A model generated the notes under the pieces. It saw only the letters and a list, made by a program, of their open reading frames with translations. It searched no databases and had not been told where the DNA came from. DNA of 64,000 bases from Streptomyces rugosispiralis. GTDB lineage: Bacteria; Actinomycetota; Actinomycetes; Streptomycetales; Streptomycetaceae. The position numbers and the translations under genes were made by a program. This document shows positions 55,146 to 63,673 of the stretch, piece by piece (the first letter of the stretch is position 1; each line of letters begins with the position of its first letter). The DNA lies in contig NZ_JANIAA010000003.1 of NCBI RefSeq assembly GCF_024505145.1, positions 310,001 to 374,000 on the forward strand. Reading direction: 5' to 3'.

Positions 55146-56075
55146 TCACGGTCGGTTCGGCCGCCGACGTGCCCGCTTCACCTCGCGGTCCACGGCCCAG
55201 GCGTCACCGACCGGCCCGAGGTGGCCCAGCTTGTCGGGGTTGACCACCGTGCGGATGGTCTGGATCCGCCCGTCGAGCACATCGAGGACCAGGGTGTGGA
55301 GCACCTTGCCGTCCCGGTCGCGGAAGATGGCGCCGGGCTGGCCGTTGACCTCGCGCGGCTCCAGCGACACATCGACGCGCAGCAGCCAGGGGAAGACACC
55401 GCCCAGCAACCGCGCCACGTTCTCCGCGCCCATGACGGCCCTGGCCAGCTGCGGGGCCTTGCCGCCACCGTCCCCGACCAGCCGCACATCGGCGGCCAGC
55501 AGCTTCCGCAGCCCGCCCACGTCGCCGTCCTTCAGCGCGTCGAAGAACCGGGTGGCCAGCTCCTGCCGCTCCCGCCGGTCCGCCGCGAACCGCGGCCGCC
55601 CGGCCTCCATATGGCGCCGCGCCCGCACCAGCAGCTGCCGGCATGCCGCCTCCGACCGCCCCACCGCCGTGGCGATCTCGTCGAACCCGAAGGCGAACAC
55701 CTCCCGCAGCACGAACACCGCCCGCTCCAGCGGGCTGAGCCGCTCCAGGAGCAGCAGCGCCGCCATCGACACCGAGTCGGCCAGCTCCACCGCCCGGGCC
55801 GGATCCTGATACGGATCGCTGAGCAGCGGTTCGGGGAACCACGGGCCCACGTACTCCTCCCGTCGCACCCGCGCGGAGCGCAGCACATCGATCGAGACGC
55901 GTGTCACCGTGGCCGACAGATACGCCTTGGTGGACGTGGGCCGGGTGGCCGAGGCGTCGAAGCGCAGCCACGTCTCCTGCACCGCGTCCTCGGCCTCGCT
56001 CACACTGCCCAGGATCCGGTAGGCGATCGAGAACAGCAGCGGCCGCAGCTCCTCGAATTCCTCGACCTCGCTCAC
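55146..56075 (-). CDS. ECF sigma factor, ECF41 type
   Basis: 309 residues from GTG 56075. Sigma-2 (LRPLLFSIAYRILGSVSEAEDAVQETWLRF) and sigma-4 (LSPLERAVFVLREVFAFGFDEIATAVGRSE) regions are followed by a ~110-residue SnoaL-like C-terminal domain. ECF41 marks are present: PWFPEP in the linker (consensus WLPEP), DGGGK, and NPDKL near the C-terminus. In this group the C-terminal extension acts in place of an anti-sigma factor. The neighbour upstream is the typical ECF41 partner, a carboxymuconolactone-decarboxylase-like gene with a matching promoter. Confidence 0.93.
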   Translation of the reverse strand: MSEVEEFEELRPLLFSIAYRILGSVSEAEDAVQETWLRFDASATRPTSTKAYLSATVTRVSIDVLRSARVRREEYVGPWFPEPLLSDPYQDPARAVELADSVSMAALLLLERLSPLERAVFVLREVFAFGFDEIATAVGRSEAACRQLLVRARRHMEAGRPRFAADRRERQELATRFFDALKDGDVGGLRKLLAADVRLVGDGGGKAPQLARAVMGAENVARLLGGVFPWLLRVDVSLEPREVNGQPGAIFRDRDGKVLHTLVLDVLDGRIQTIRTVVNPDKLGHLGPVGDAWAVDREVKRARRRPNRP

Positions 56076-56122
56076 GCGGATTCCCCTCCCCCTGGACCAC
56101 CGGCCGGACAGCGTAGCGCCGG

Positions 56123-56596
56123 TCAGTGGAACTGCCCGGCCCGGTAGTTGCCCGCCGGCTGCCGAGTGATGACGTTCAGCCGGTTCACCATGTTCATGAA
56201 CGAGACCAGGATCACCAGGGCGGTGAGCTGGTCCTCGTCGTAGTGCTCGGCGGCGTTCGCCCACACCTCGTCGCTGACGCCACCGGCCGCGTCCGCGACC
56301 CGGGTCCCGGCCTCCGCCAGCTCCAGCGCGGCACGCTCGGCGTCGGTGAAGACGGTGGCCTCCCGCCATGCCGCCACCAAGTGGAGCCGCACCGCGGATT
56401 CACCGGCCGCGGCGGCTTCCTTGGTGTGCATGTCGAGGCAGCCGGCGCAGCCGTTGATCTGGCTCACGCGCAGCGCCACCAGTTCCTGCGTGGCGGGCGG
56501 CAGCGGCGACTCCTTGACCGCCTTGCCCGCCGCCATGACGGGCTTGAGGACCTTGCCCGCGGTCGGGCTGGCGGAGTAGTTCAGTCGCGCGTCCAT
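56123..56596 (-). CDS. Carboxymuconolactone decarboxylase/AhpD-like protein
   Basis: 157 residues. The helical CMD domain has the redox-type motif NGCAGCLDMHTKEAAAAG (CxxC followed by His), as in AhpD-like alkylhydroperoxidases, and the second-half pattern DEDQLTALVILVSFMNMVNR. The usual target of ECF41 sigma factors. It lies directly upstream of the sigma gene on the same strand, and its promoter region holds TGTCACA-N16-CGTC. Probably deals with peroxide or reactive electrophile stress. Confidence 0.92.
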   Translation of the reverse strand: MDARLNYSASPTAGKVLKPVMAAGKAVKESPLPPATQELVALRVSQINGCAGCLDMHTKEAAAAGESAVRLHLVAAWREATVFTDAERAALELAEAGTRVADAAGGVSDEVWANAAEHYDEDQLTALVILVSFMNMVNRLNVITRQPAGNYRAGQFH

Positions 56597-56635
56597 GATG
56601 TGCTCCTCGGTGGTTGTCAGTGGCTACACCCCTGA

Positions 56636-56662
56636 GACGAGATGGCCCGACCCCCTGTGACA
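56636..56662 (-). promoter_or_regulatory. ECF41-type promoter
   Basis: On the - strand TGTCACA (56662-56656), exactly 16 bases, then CGTC (56639-56636), 40 bases before the ATG of the CMD gene. This is the published ECF41 consensus, so the sigma factor most likely drives this operon, including itself. Confidence 0.85.
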
Positions 56663-56769
56663 TGGACAGATGTGACCTGCGTCTCCCCGCCACCGGGCCC
56701 ACTGAGCCAAACAGTTGTACGCTACGGCTCGGTCCGATCAACGGAATACAACGGGGAGACAGAGTCATC

Positions 56770-57309
56770 GTGAGCGAGCGAGCCGGCAGAATACGTTCCC
56801 CTCGTGCCTACTCCGCCATCTCGGCGGTGCTCACCGGGACGATCGCGCTGTACATCGCGCTCGTCGCCTTCGGCAACATCACCGACTTCGACACCAATCA
56901 GCAATTCGTCCGCCATGTCCTGGCGATGGACACCACGTTCAAGGACGACGACCTGATGTGGCGGGCCATCACGTCCACCGCGCTCCAGGACACCGCCTAC
57001 GTCGCCATCATCGCCTGGGAGACCGTCGCCGCTCTGGTCCTCCTCGCCGCGACGGCCATGTGGGGCGCGGGGTTGCGCGGAGGCGGCGTCCGCCGCGCCC
57101 GTCAGGCCAGCACCGTGGGGCTGTTGATGCTGATGCTGCTGTTCGGCGCCGGGTTCATCGCCATCGGCGGCGAATGGTTCGCCATGTGGCAGTCCAAGCA
57201 GTGGAACGGGCTGGAGGCCGCCACCCGTGTCTTCCTGATCTCCGGAATCGTGCTGCTGCTCATTCACCTGCTCGCGACCGAGCGGGCCGAGCCCGACTCC
57301 ACGGACTGA
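56770..57309 (+). CDS. DUF2165-family membrane protein
   Basis: 179 residues from GTG 56770, preceded by GGGGAGA. Four hydrophobic segments (about 18-38, 82-102, 115-137, 152-172). The block IALVAFGNITDFDTNQQFVR followed by HVLAMDTTF is the DUF2165 hallmark. Small integral membrane protein of unknown function. Divergent from the CMD gene, ~170 bp apart. Confidence 0.85.
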   Translation: MSERAGRIRSPRAYSAISAVLTGTIALYIALVAFGNITDFDTNQQFVRHVLAMDTTFKDDDLMWRAITSTALQDTAYVAIIAWETVAALVLLAATAMWGAGLRGGGVRRARQASTVGLLMLMLLFGAGFIAIGGEWFAMWQSKQWNGLEAATRVFLISGIVLLLIHLLATERAEPDSTD

Positions 57310-57358
57310 TCGGGCCCGCACGGACTGATCGGGCCCGCACGGACTGGTCGGGCCCGCA
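57302..57358. repeat. Three tandem 19-bp repeats
   Basis: CGGACTGATCGGGCCCGCA at 57302, 57321 and 57340 (one A-to-G change in the third), beginning at the stop of the DUF2165 gene. Confidence 0.9.
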
Positions 57359-57386
57359 CGGACGGAGTTCGTCCCCGGAGGAAGCC

Positions 57387-57406
57387 CGTGCGGGGGGGGG
57401 CGCACG
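57387..57406 (+). terminator. Hairpin with an all-G loop
   Basis: CGTGCG (57387-57392) and CGCACG (57401-57406) enclose eight G residues. Possibly a weak terminator for the DUF2165 gene; the G10 run is also a likely slippage site. Confidence 0.4.
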
Positions 57407-57445
57407 CCCCGCCGCCGGGGCTCAATAGGTGGGTAGGTTCCGTGC

Positions 57446-57826
57446 ATGCATAGAAGCCGTGTGTACGCCGTTCTGATCGATACCCCCGAAGCCGAGGTCG
57501 CGCGGGCAACCGCCTTCTGGTCGGCGGCGCTCGGTGTCACCGCGCTGCCGTTTCCGCCGGAACCCCAATTCACCACGCTCCATGAGGCGCTTCCGGGGCT
57601 GGTCACCGCCGTCCAGGCCGTCGACGACGCGCCTCGTATCCATCTGGACTTCGAGACCGACAATGTCGAGGCGGAGACCGCGCGCTTGATCGCGCTGGGC
57701 GCCGAGCGGATCGCGCGGTGGCAGGAGTGCCGGGTGCTGCGGGTGCCGGGCGGTCACTTGGTGTGCGTATTGCCGGTGGAGAGCGATCCGGAGGCCTTTC
57801 GGGCGCAGGCCAATGTGTGGCCCTGA
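57446..57826 (+). CDS. VOC (glyoxalase-like) family protein
   Basis: 126 residues, one glyoxalase/bleomycin-resistance module of two beta-alpha-beta-beta-beta units: VYAVLIDTPEAEVARATAFW, SAALGV, IHLDFETDNVEAETARLIAL, GGHLVCVLPVESD. The metal site would use His and Glu in these strands. Single-domain members act as dimers in binding or isomerising small molecules; no specific activity can be assigned. Confidence 0.85.
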   Translation: MHRSRVYAVLIDTPEAEVARATAFWSAALGVTALPFPPEPQFTTLHEALPGLVTAVQAVDDAPRIHLDFETDNVEAETARLIALGAERIARWQECRVLRVPGGHLVCVLPVESDPEAFRAQANVWP

Positions 57827-57866
57827 TGTGGGCTCGCAGGAGGGCGCGTGCGTCCTCCTGCCGTGG

Positions 57867-58640
57867 TTACGACGCCACGCTCGCCCCCAGGCGTTGCGCC
57901 ATGGCCTTCGCACCGCCCAGGACCAGCTCGACGTAGTGCTCCTTTTCCGCGTCGCCCCACCGTGGGGTGGGCACCGAGATGCTCATGGCCGCCACGCAGT
58001 CGCCCAGGCGGTCGTGCACCGGGGCGGCGACGCAGGCCGCGTGGTCGTTGGACTCGCAGAACTCCTCGGCCCAGCCGCGCTCGCGGGCCGTTTCGATTTC
58101 GGACAGGAGCCGCTTGCGTGTGGAGATGCTGTGGGAGGTCATCTGCCGCAGCGCCTTGTCGTCGGGGAACAGTTCGTCGAGTTCCCGGGCCGGGAGGGCG
58201 CTGAGCAGGGCCTTGCCGCCCGCGGTGCAGGAGGCGGGCAGGCGGCTGCCCACCTGGGACACCAGCCGGACCGAGTACTTGCTGTCGATGCGCACGACGA
58301 ACACCGCGAAACCGCCGTCGCGCACGACGACCTGGACCGTTTCACCGCATTCCCGCGCCACCTCGCCGGCGCACTCCCGGCCCACGGTGGCGAGGTCGAG
58401 CCCGCGTTCGTAACCGGCGCCGAGACGCAGGGCGCCGAGCCCCATCGCGACGCGTCCGGTCTCCTTGGAGATCGTCACATAGCCGCGGTCGGCCAGTGTG
58501 TTGACGAGTTCGTGCGTGGTGGCACGGGGCAGGCCGAGGTGTTGGGTGATCTCCGGGACCCGTAGCCCCTCATCCTGGTCGATGAGCAGTTCCAGGATGT
58601 CCAGGCCCCGGCGAAGCGCCGGAGCGGTGAGACGCGCCAC
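57867..58640 (-). CDS. IclR-family transcriptional regulator
   Basis: 257 residues from GTG 58640, behind GGGAGG. N-terminal winged helix (ALRRGLDILELLIDQDEGLR, ITQHLGLPRATTHELVNTLAD) and C-terminal IclR effector domain (LVSQVGSRLPASCTAGGKAL, CESNDHAACVAAPVHDRLGD). Convergent with the VOC gene. Effector not evident; family members near catabolic genes often sense their substrate. Confidence 0.93.
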   Translation of the reverse strand: MARLTAPALRRGLDILELLIDQDEGLRVPEITQHLGLPRATTHELVNTLADRGYVTISKETGRVAMGLGALRLGAGYERGLDLATVGRECAGEVARECGETVQVVVRDGGFAVFVVRIDSKYSVRLVSQVGSRLPASCTAGGKALLSALPARELDELFPDDKALRQMTSHSISTRKRLLSEIETARERGWAEEFCESNDHAACVAAPVHDRLGDCVAAMSISVPTPRWGDAEKEHYVELVLGGAKAMAQRLGASVAS

Positions 58641-58732
58641 GATGGCCTCCCAGCACACGTTTCGGCGGAGCACGTTCGCGCAGACGGTGTCCAAAATATC
58701 AGACGGCGCGGACGCGGCTTCCGGTCGGCGGG

Positions 58733-59380
58733 TCAGCCGTTCGCGGACGACTCCGCGCGCGACCCCGGCTCCGGCAGTGGTTCGGTGTTGCGGCTGCTGA
58801 GGCCGTCGAGGGAGATGCGCAGAAGGCGGCGCCACTGACCGGGGTGACTGTCGCCGGTGGCCTGGATGACCTGACTCAGGGAGGCGCTGAGCAGGACGAG
58901 GTCCGCGGTGGTGACCCCCTCGCGCAGCAGTCCGGCGTCCACACAGCGAGTACGCAGTTCATCGATGAAGGCCTCGCGATGCCGGGCGCACACGCGCGAG
59001 GCGGCGCCGGTGGCGGTATGACTCTCGACGAGGGCCCGGTTGCCGGCCTGGTGGGCGAGGGCCTGCTCGAAGAAGCCGGTCAGGGCCTCCCAGGGGTCCT
59101 CCGTCGCGGCCGCCGCCTGGTGGGCGGCGGTGAGCCAGGCGGTGAATTCCCGCTCCAGGACGGTGGCGAGCAGTTCGTCCTTGGTCGGGAAGTGGCGGTA
59201 GAGCGTGCCCATGCCGACGCCGCTGCGCCGGGCGATCTCACGGACGTCGACGGCGCAACCCTGCTCGGCGAAGACCACAGCGGCCGCCTCGATGATCGCG
59301 GCACGGTTGCGCTCGGCGTCCGCGCGGCGGGCGCGCCTGGCGGGGGGCCGCGGGGGCGTGGACTGGTCGGCGCTGGTCAC
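58733..59380 (-). CDS. TetR-family transcriptional regulator
   Basis: 215 residues from GTG 59380 (GTG 59413, inside the operator, is the alternative). HTH: RNRAAIIEAAAVVFAEQGCA, VDVREIARRSGVGMGTLYRHFPTKDELL. C-terminal ligand domain (PWEALTGFFEQALAHQAGNR ...). Divergent from an F420/NADP-type reductase; three GGAGC-N4-GCTCC boxes lie between, the first overlapping the upstream start candidate, so it represses itself and the reductase. Confidence 0.93.
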   Translation of the reverse strand: MTSADQSTPPRPPARRARRADAERNRAAIIEAAAVVFAEQGCAVDVREIARRSGVGMGTLYRHFPTKDELLATVLEREFTAWLTAAHQAAAATEDPWEALTGFFEQALAHQAGNRALVESHTATGAASRVCARHREAFIDELRTRCVDAGLLREGVTTADLVLLSASLSQVIQATGDSHPGQWRRLLRISLDGLSSRNTEPLPEPGSRAESSANG

Positions 59381-59406
59381 GGCATTCAGCGTACAGGCGG
59401 CTTTGC

Positions 59407-59477
59407 GGAGCACTCGCTCCGGATATTACGGAGCGAGTGCTCCGATTGTGTTACCGTCAACAGGAGCACTCGCTCCG
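59407..59477. promoter_or_regulatory. Triple TetR operator
   Basis: GGAGCACTCGCTCCG at 59407-59421, its exact complement CGGAGCGAGTGCTCC at 59429-59443 (7-base spacer) and a third copy at 59463-59477 in the first orientation. Each box is itself a GGAGC-N4-GCTCC palindrome. Confidence 0.85.
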
Positions 59478-59593
59478 GTTCGGCGGTGTGCGAGGCCCGG
59501 CCTCCCCGCACCCGTTCCCACCCGGGCCCGGCTCGGAGACTGAGACAGAAGCGCCCGCGGACCACGGGTCCGTCAGATGAGGAGACCTCTTTC

Positions 59594-60364
59594 ATGGCAA
59601 CGCTCGGCTTCATCGGCAGCGGCAACATCGGCACGAACGTCGCCCGGCTCGCGATCGCGGCGGGCATCGACGTCGTCCTGTCCAATTCCCGCGGGCCCGA
59701 GACCCTGGCCCGGACCATCGCCGAACTCGGGGAGCGCGCTCGGGCCGCGACGCCCGAGGAGGCGGCCCGAGCGGGCGACTGGGTGGTGGTGAGCATCCCG
59801 CTGGCCGCCTACCGCAAGCTCCCGGCCGCCGCGCTGACCGGCAAGGTCGTGCTGGACACGATCAACTACTACCCGTTCCGCGACGGGGACTTCGAGGAGC
59901 TCGACTCGGGCCAGATCACCACGAGCGAACTCGTTCAACGGCACCTGGCCGGCGCGAAGCTCGTGAAGGCGTTCAACAACATCGGCGACGGGCAGATCCC
60001 GGCGCTCGCCCGTCCCACCGGAGCCGCCGACCGCACCGCCCTGCCGATCGCCGGCGACGACCCGGAGGCGAGGGCGAGCGCCGCCGCCCTGATCGGCCGG
60101 CTGGGCTTCGACACCGTCGACGTCGGCCCCCTGGCCGAAAGCTGGCGCTTCGAGCCGGAGACCGCCGCCTATGCGGTGCCCTACTTCGCCGACGCCGAAG
60201 CGCTGAAGGCCGCCATGGCCAAGATGGGCGAGGAGATCAGGTCCGGCCGCCCCTTCCAGACCCGGCCCCCCGCGGACCCGGGCGCCCCGCTGTCCGCCGA
60301 CCGGCTGCGCGCCCTGCTGGCCGAGACGCCCCGCGTTCTCACCGCGGACCGCGTGATGCGCTGA
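59594..60364 (+). CDS. NADPH-dependent F420-reductase-like oxidoreductase
   Basis: 256 residues. Rossmann start TLGFIGSGNIGTNVARLAIA, SNSRGP after strand 2 (NADP-type Ser/Arg), DWVVVSIPLAAY and LVKAFNNIGDG, followed by PIAGDDPEARA and VDVGPLAESWRFEP. This is the family of F420:NADP oxidoreductases and related NAD(P)-binding dehydrogenases (DUF-type homologues often induced by electrophiles). Divergent from TetR with shared operators, so its expression is presumably ligand-induced. Spacing: AGGAG ten bases before ATG. Confidence 0.88.
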   Translation: MATLGFIGSGNIGTNVARLAIAAGIDVVLSNSRGPETLARTIAELGERARAATPEEAARAGDWVVVSIPLAAYRKLPAAALTGKVVLDTINYYPFRDGDFEELDSGQITTSELVQRHLAGAKLVKAFNNIGDGQIPALARPTGAADRTALPIAGDDPEARASAAALIGRLGFDTVDVGPLAESWRFEPETAAYAVPYFADAEALKAAMAKMGEEIRSGRPFQTRPPADPGAPLSADRLRALLAETPRVLTADRVMR

Positions 60365-60438
60365 CGCCCCCACACGCGCAGGGGCTGAGGCCACATACGC
60401 CCCCGCCCCCACACGCACAGGGGCTGAGGCCACATACG
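60365..60438. repeat. Direct repeat, 35 bp, 39-bp period
   Basis: Two copies (60365-60399 and 60404-60438) sharing CACAGGGGCTGAGGCCACAT-like sequence with one difference, starting at the reductase stop codon. Confidence 0.9.
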
Positions 60439-60460
60439 TCCTGGCCCCGGCCCCTGGTGG

Positions 60461-61032
60461 TCAGTTGACGTCGAGGGCGATCCGGCCCAGTTCACCGAGG
60501 TCGGCCACCAGGCGGTCACCCGCGCCGATCGTCAGCGTGACGGCGATCTTCGCGGGGTCCACGCACACCGACGGCGCGACCGCGGGGCCCACCGTCGCGC
60601 GAGCGGCGTTGGTGCTGTCGGCGACGAGCGTGGGGAGCGTCCGCGCGCCGCCGCGCCGGCGGCTGTCGACGATCTCGAAGGCCGGTGTCACGGCGGCGGT
60701 GGCGTCGCGCACGTCCCGCGCGGTCACCCGCGGACCGGCAGCGCCTCGCCGAGGGCGAACGCGACCTCCACTTCCGCCAGCGGGGCGAACAGCCCGGCCG
60801 CGGCGAGGGATTCGCCGTCCTCGAGCAACCTGCTCGCGAGCAGATACCCGGCGGCGGGCTCATCGGCACCGTACGACTCCCGCGCGGGCCGCGCCGTGAG
60901 GCCGACCTTGTCGCCGATCGCCCGCTCACCGGCCGCGATCGCCAGGTCGTGGGTGGCGGCCTGGACGGCATAGGCCGTCTCGAGGCCATCGAGCCGATCG
61001 GCCAGGGCGGGGTCCACCGCGGCAGATTCCAT
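60461..61032 (-). pseudogene. Decayed 2-keto-4-pentenoate hydratase-family gene
   Basis: Two frames together spell a hydratase of the MhpD/FAH type: upstream DGLETAYAVQAATHDLAI, GDKVGLTARP and LAEVEVAFALG, then, after a frame change at a GTGA overlap near 60724, TPAFEIVDSRRRGG and VADSTNAA. The expected ~60 residues with the GAAVLGHP and PGS segments are missing between VCVDPAKIA and the C-terminal GDRLVADLGELG. So there is one frameshift and one internal deletion. Probably non-functional. Confidence 0.75.
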
Positions 61033-61056
61033 CGCGGCCGAGTCGACGGCGGCGGA

Positions 61057-61191
61057 GACCTGACCGCCTGGTACGCCTCGGTGGGGAAGATCCGCGGCAT
61101 CGCCGAGCGGTCGGACGCCACCGTCGTCTTCGGCCACGACGCCGAGCAGCCGCGCTCGATGCGGCTCGCCCCCGATGGCTTCTACGCTTGA
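61057..61191 (+). pseudogene. C-terminal remnant of a metallo-beta-lactamase-fold hydrolase
   Basis: About 44 residues, DLTAWYASVGKIRGIAERSD then ATVVFGHDAEQPRSMRLAPD, match the C-terminal end of lactonase-like metallo-beta-lactamases (VVFGHD carries the last metal His). The rest of the gene is absent, and the upstream sequence belongs to the antisense hydratase remnant. Confidence 0.65.
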
Positions 61192-61269
61192 TCGTCCGGA
61201 CCCGGCCGACGCTCCGAGCCCCGCTCGCCGCGGTGCCGGGACCTACTCCGATCCCCAGGAGGGACGCGT

Positions 61270-62556
61270 ATGAGCAGCACCGTTCCGGCCCGCCCCGAGT
61301 CCGTGTTCACCTACGGCGCCCCGGCGCTGAAGTTCGGGCCGGGAGCGTCCGACGAGATCGGCTTCGACCTCTCCCAGCACGGGGTCCGCCGGGTCCTCGT
61401 GATCACCGACGCCGGGGTGGCCGCCACCGGCGCGCCACACCGCATCGCCGAACGGATGACCGCGTTCGGCATCGAGGCCCAGGTCTTCGACGGGGTGCGT
61501 GTGGAGCCCACCGACGTCAGCCTGCGGGAGGCGGTCGACCACGCGCGGGCGTCGGGCCCGTGGGACGCCTTCGTCGCGGTGGGCGGCGGCTCCAGCATCG
61601 ACACCGCCAAGGCCGTCAACCTGCTCAGCACCAACCCCGGCACGCTGATGGACTACGTCAACGCGCCCGTGGGCAGGGCGCTGGCGCCCGGCAACCCGCT
61701 GAAACCGCTGGTCGCGGTCCCCACCACCACCGGAACCGGCTCGGAGTCCACCACCATCTGCGTGCTGGACGTGCTGGAGCTGAAGGTGAAGACCGGCATC
61801 AGCCACGCCCGGCTGCGGCCCACGCTCGCGGTCATCGACCCGGACCTGACCCTCACCCTGCCCGCCGGGGTGACCGCCGCCAGCGGCATGGACATCCTCT
61901 GCCACGCGCTGGAGAGCTACACGGCCCGCCCGTACGACACCTACCCGCGCAAACACCCCGAGCAGCGGGTGCCGTACTGCGGCGCCAACCCCATCTCCGA
62001 CGCGTGGTCGGATCGGGCGCTGCACCTGCTCGCGCGGTCCTTCCGTACCGCGGTCCGCGACGGGGACCCCGAGGCGCGCTCCGACATGGCCCTGGCGGCC
62101 ACCTTCGCCGGTCTCGGCTTCGGCAACGCGGGGGTGCACATCCCGCACGCCAACGCCTATCCGATCGCCGGGCGGGTGAAGGACTTCCACCCCGCCGGCT
62201 ACCCCGCGCACGAGCCGATGGTGCCGCACGGGATGGCCGTCTCGCTGACCGCGCCGGAGGCGTTCCGCTTCACCTTCGGCGCCCAGCCAGAACGGCATCT
62301 GCGGGCCGCGGAACTCCTCGCCCCGGGGATGGAACGCCCCGCCGACCCGGTCGAGTATCTGCCCACCGCGATCCAGCGGTTGATGCGCGACATCGGGATG
62401 CCCGACGGCATCGGCGGTGTCGGCTACGGCAAGGGCGACATCCCCGCGCTGGTGGACGGCGCCATGAAGCAGCAGCGGCTGCTGGCCACCGCCCCGCGCG
62501 AGGTCACCGAGGACGACCTCGCCGGGATCTTCGACCGCTCGCTGTCGCTCTGGTGA
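61270..62556 (+). CDS. Iron-containing alcohol dehydrogenase, hydroxyacid-oxoacid transhydrogenase type
   Basis: 428 residues, ATG behind AGGAGG. Family blocks: VAVGGGSSIDTAKAVNLL, VAVPTTTGTGSESTTICVLD, the metal-binding DILCHALESYTARPYD, GFGNAGVHIPHANAYPIAG and HGMAVSLTAPEAFRF. The insert YPRKHPEQRVPYCGANPISD is typical of the ADHFE1/HOT subgroup, which oxidises 4-hydroxybutyrate with 2-oxoglutarate as acceptor. That would connect it to succinate semialdehyde metabolism. Confidence 0.9.
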   Translation: MSSTVPARPESVFTYGAPALKFGPGASDEIGFDLSQHGVRRVLVITDAGVAATGAPHRIAERMTAFGIEAQVFDGVRVEPTDVSLREAVDHARASGPWDAFVAVGGGSSIDTAKAVNLLSTNPGTLMDYVNAPVGRALAPGNPLKPLVAVPTTTGTGSESTTICVLDVLELKVKTGISHARLRPTLAVIDPDLTLTLPAGVTAASGMDILCHALESYTARPYDTYPRKHPEQRVPYCGANPISDAWSDRALHLLARSFRTAVRDGDPEARSDMALAATFAGLGFGNAGVHIPHANAYPIAGRVKDFHPAGYPAHEPMVPHGMAVSLTAPEAFRFTFGAQPERHLRAAELLAPGMERPADPVEYLPTAIQRLMRDIGMPDGIGGVGYGKGDIPALVDGAMKQQRLLATAPREVTEDDLAGIFDRSLSLW

Positions 62557-62586
62557 GGACGAAGCCCGCGCAGCCTCCGGGAAGCG

Positions 62587-63606
62587 CTACGGGGCCGGTC
62601 GCCAGCCCAGTGCCGGGGCCAGCTCGGTGGCGATGTCGGTGAGGATCTGTACGTAGTCCTCGTGGTCGAAGGTGAAGGGCAGCGCGAACGCCACCTCCTC
62701 GACCTCCCGGAACGCGGCGTGCGAGGTGAGCCGTTCGGCGATGTCCTCGGAGGTGCCGACGAGATCGGGCGCGAACATCATGCGCGCCGGTCCCTGGGGG
62801 GTGGCGGTGCGCGGCAGCCGCTGCTGGGCGTACCGCTCGTACTTCGCGCGCTGCTCGGGTGTCGCGGTGTCGGTGGGGATGACGACGAGCCCCTGGGAGA
62901 CCCGGGCACGGTCGCCGTCGGGGTGGTGGGCGCGGAAGGTCCGGATGTGCGAGAGCTGGATCTCGGCGAAGTCCTCGGACTCCTCCGCCTTCACCACACT
63001 GCTGGTGAGCAGGTTCATGCCGTGTTCCCCGGCCCACTGGGCCGACCGCAGGCTGCCACCGCCGTACCACATGCGGCGGCCGAGCCCCGGGGCGTGCGGC
63101 TGGACGCGGTCGGAGAACAGCTCGAAGCCCTCGACACCGCTGAAGTCGCTGACCGGTTCGCCGCGTACGCAGTCCAGCAGCCGTCGCACCCGCTCGTGGC
63201 TGAAGTCCTCGGCGTCGGCGGTGTCGGGGTGGAGCACGCCCTTGACCTGGTCGTAGTGGTGCGGCGGACCGGCGCTGACCCCCGGGTTGAGACGGCCCCC
63301 GGACAGGATGTCGACCGTCGCCAGGTCCTCGGCCAGCCGCAGCGGATTCTCCCATCCCATGGGGATGACGGCCGTGCCCAGCTCGATGCGGCTGGTGCGC
63401 TGCGATACCGCCGCCAGAACGGCCACGGGTGAGGAGATGCCGTATTGCAGATGGCGATGGCGCACCCAGGCGCTGTCGAAACCCAGCCGTTCACCCAGTT
63501 CGATGATCTCGAGTGTCGACTCATGGCCCCGGCGGGGGTCGGCCGCGTCGAACAGCCCGATGGTCAAGAAGCCCAGCTTCCGCAGGGGTTTCGAGGTCAG
63601 CGGCAC
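62587..63606 (-). CDS. Luciferase-like flavin-dependent oxidoreductase
   Basis: 339 residues from GTG 63606, preceded by GGAGGA. LLM-class barrel: LGFLTIGLFD, LGERLGFDSAWVRHRHLQYG, TSRIELGTAVIPMGWENPLR, DILSGGRLNPGVSAG, MWYGGGSLRSAQWAGEHGMN. The GLFD start and the NPLR/EDLATVD pattern fit the nitrilotriacetate/alkane-type group using FMNH2. Convergent with the transhydrogenase and co-oriented with another LLM gene upstream, suggesting a small oxidation operon. Confidence 0.9.
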   Translation of the reverse strand: MPLTSKPLRKLGFLTIGLFDAADPRRGHESTLEIIELGERLGFDSAWVRHRHLQYGISSPVAVLAAVSQRTSRIELGTAVIPMGWENPLRLAEDLATVDILSGGRLNPGVSAGPPHHYDQVKGVLHPDTADAEDFSHERVRRLLDCVRGEPVSDFSGVEGFELFSDRVQPHAPGLGRRMWYGGGSLRSAQWAGEHGMNLLTSSVVKAEESEDFAEIQLSHIRTFRAHHPDGDRARVSQGLVVIPTDTATPEQRAKYERYAQQRLPRTATPQGPARMMFAPDLVGTSEDIAERLTSHAAFREVEEVAFALPFTFDHEDYVQILTDIATELAPALGWRPAP

Positions 63607-63673
63607 AGGATTCCTCCAGCGTCCGCGGCGTACTCCGCCGCACACCATTGCCGTTCCATTGTCGCGGAGTGGT

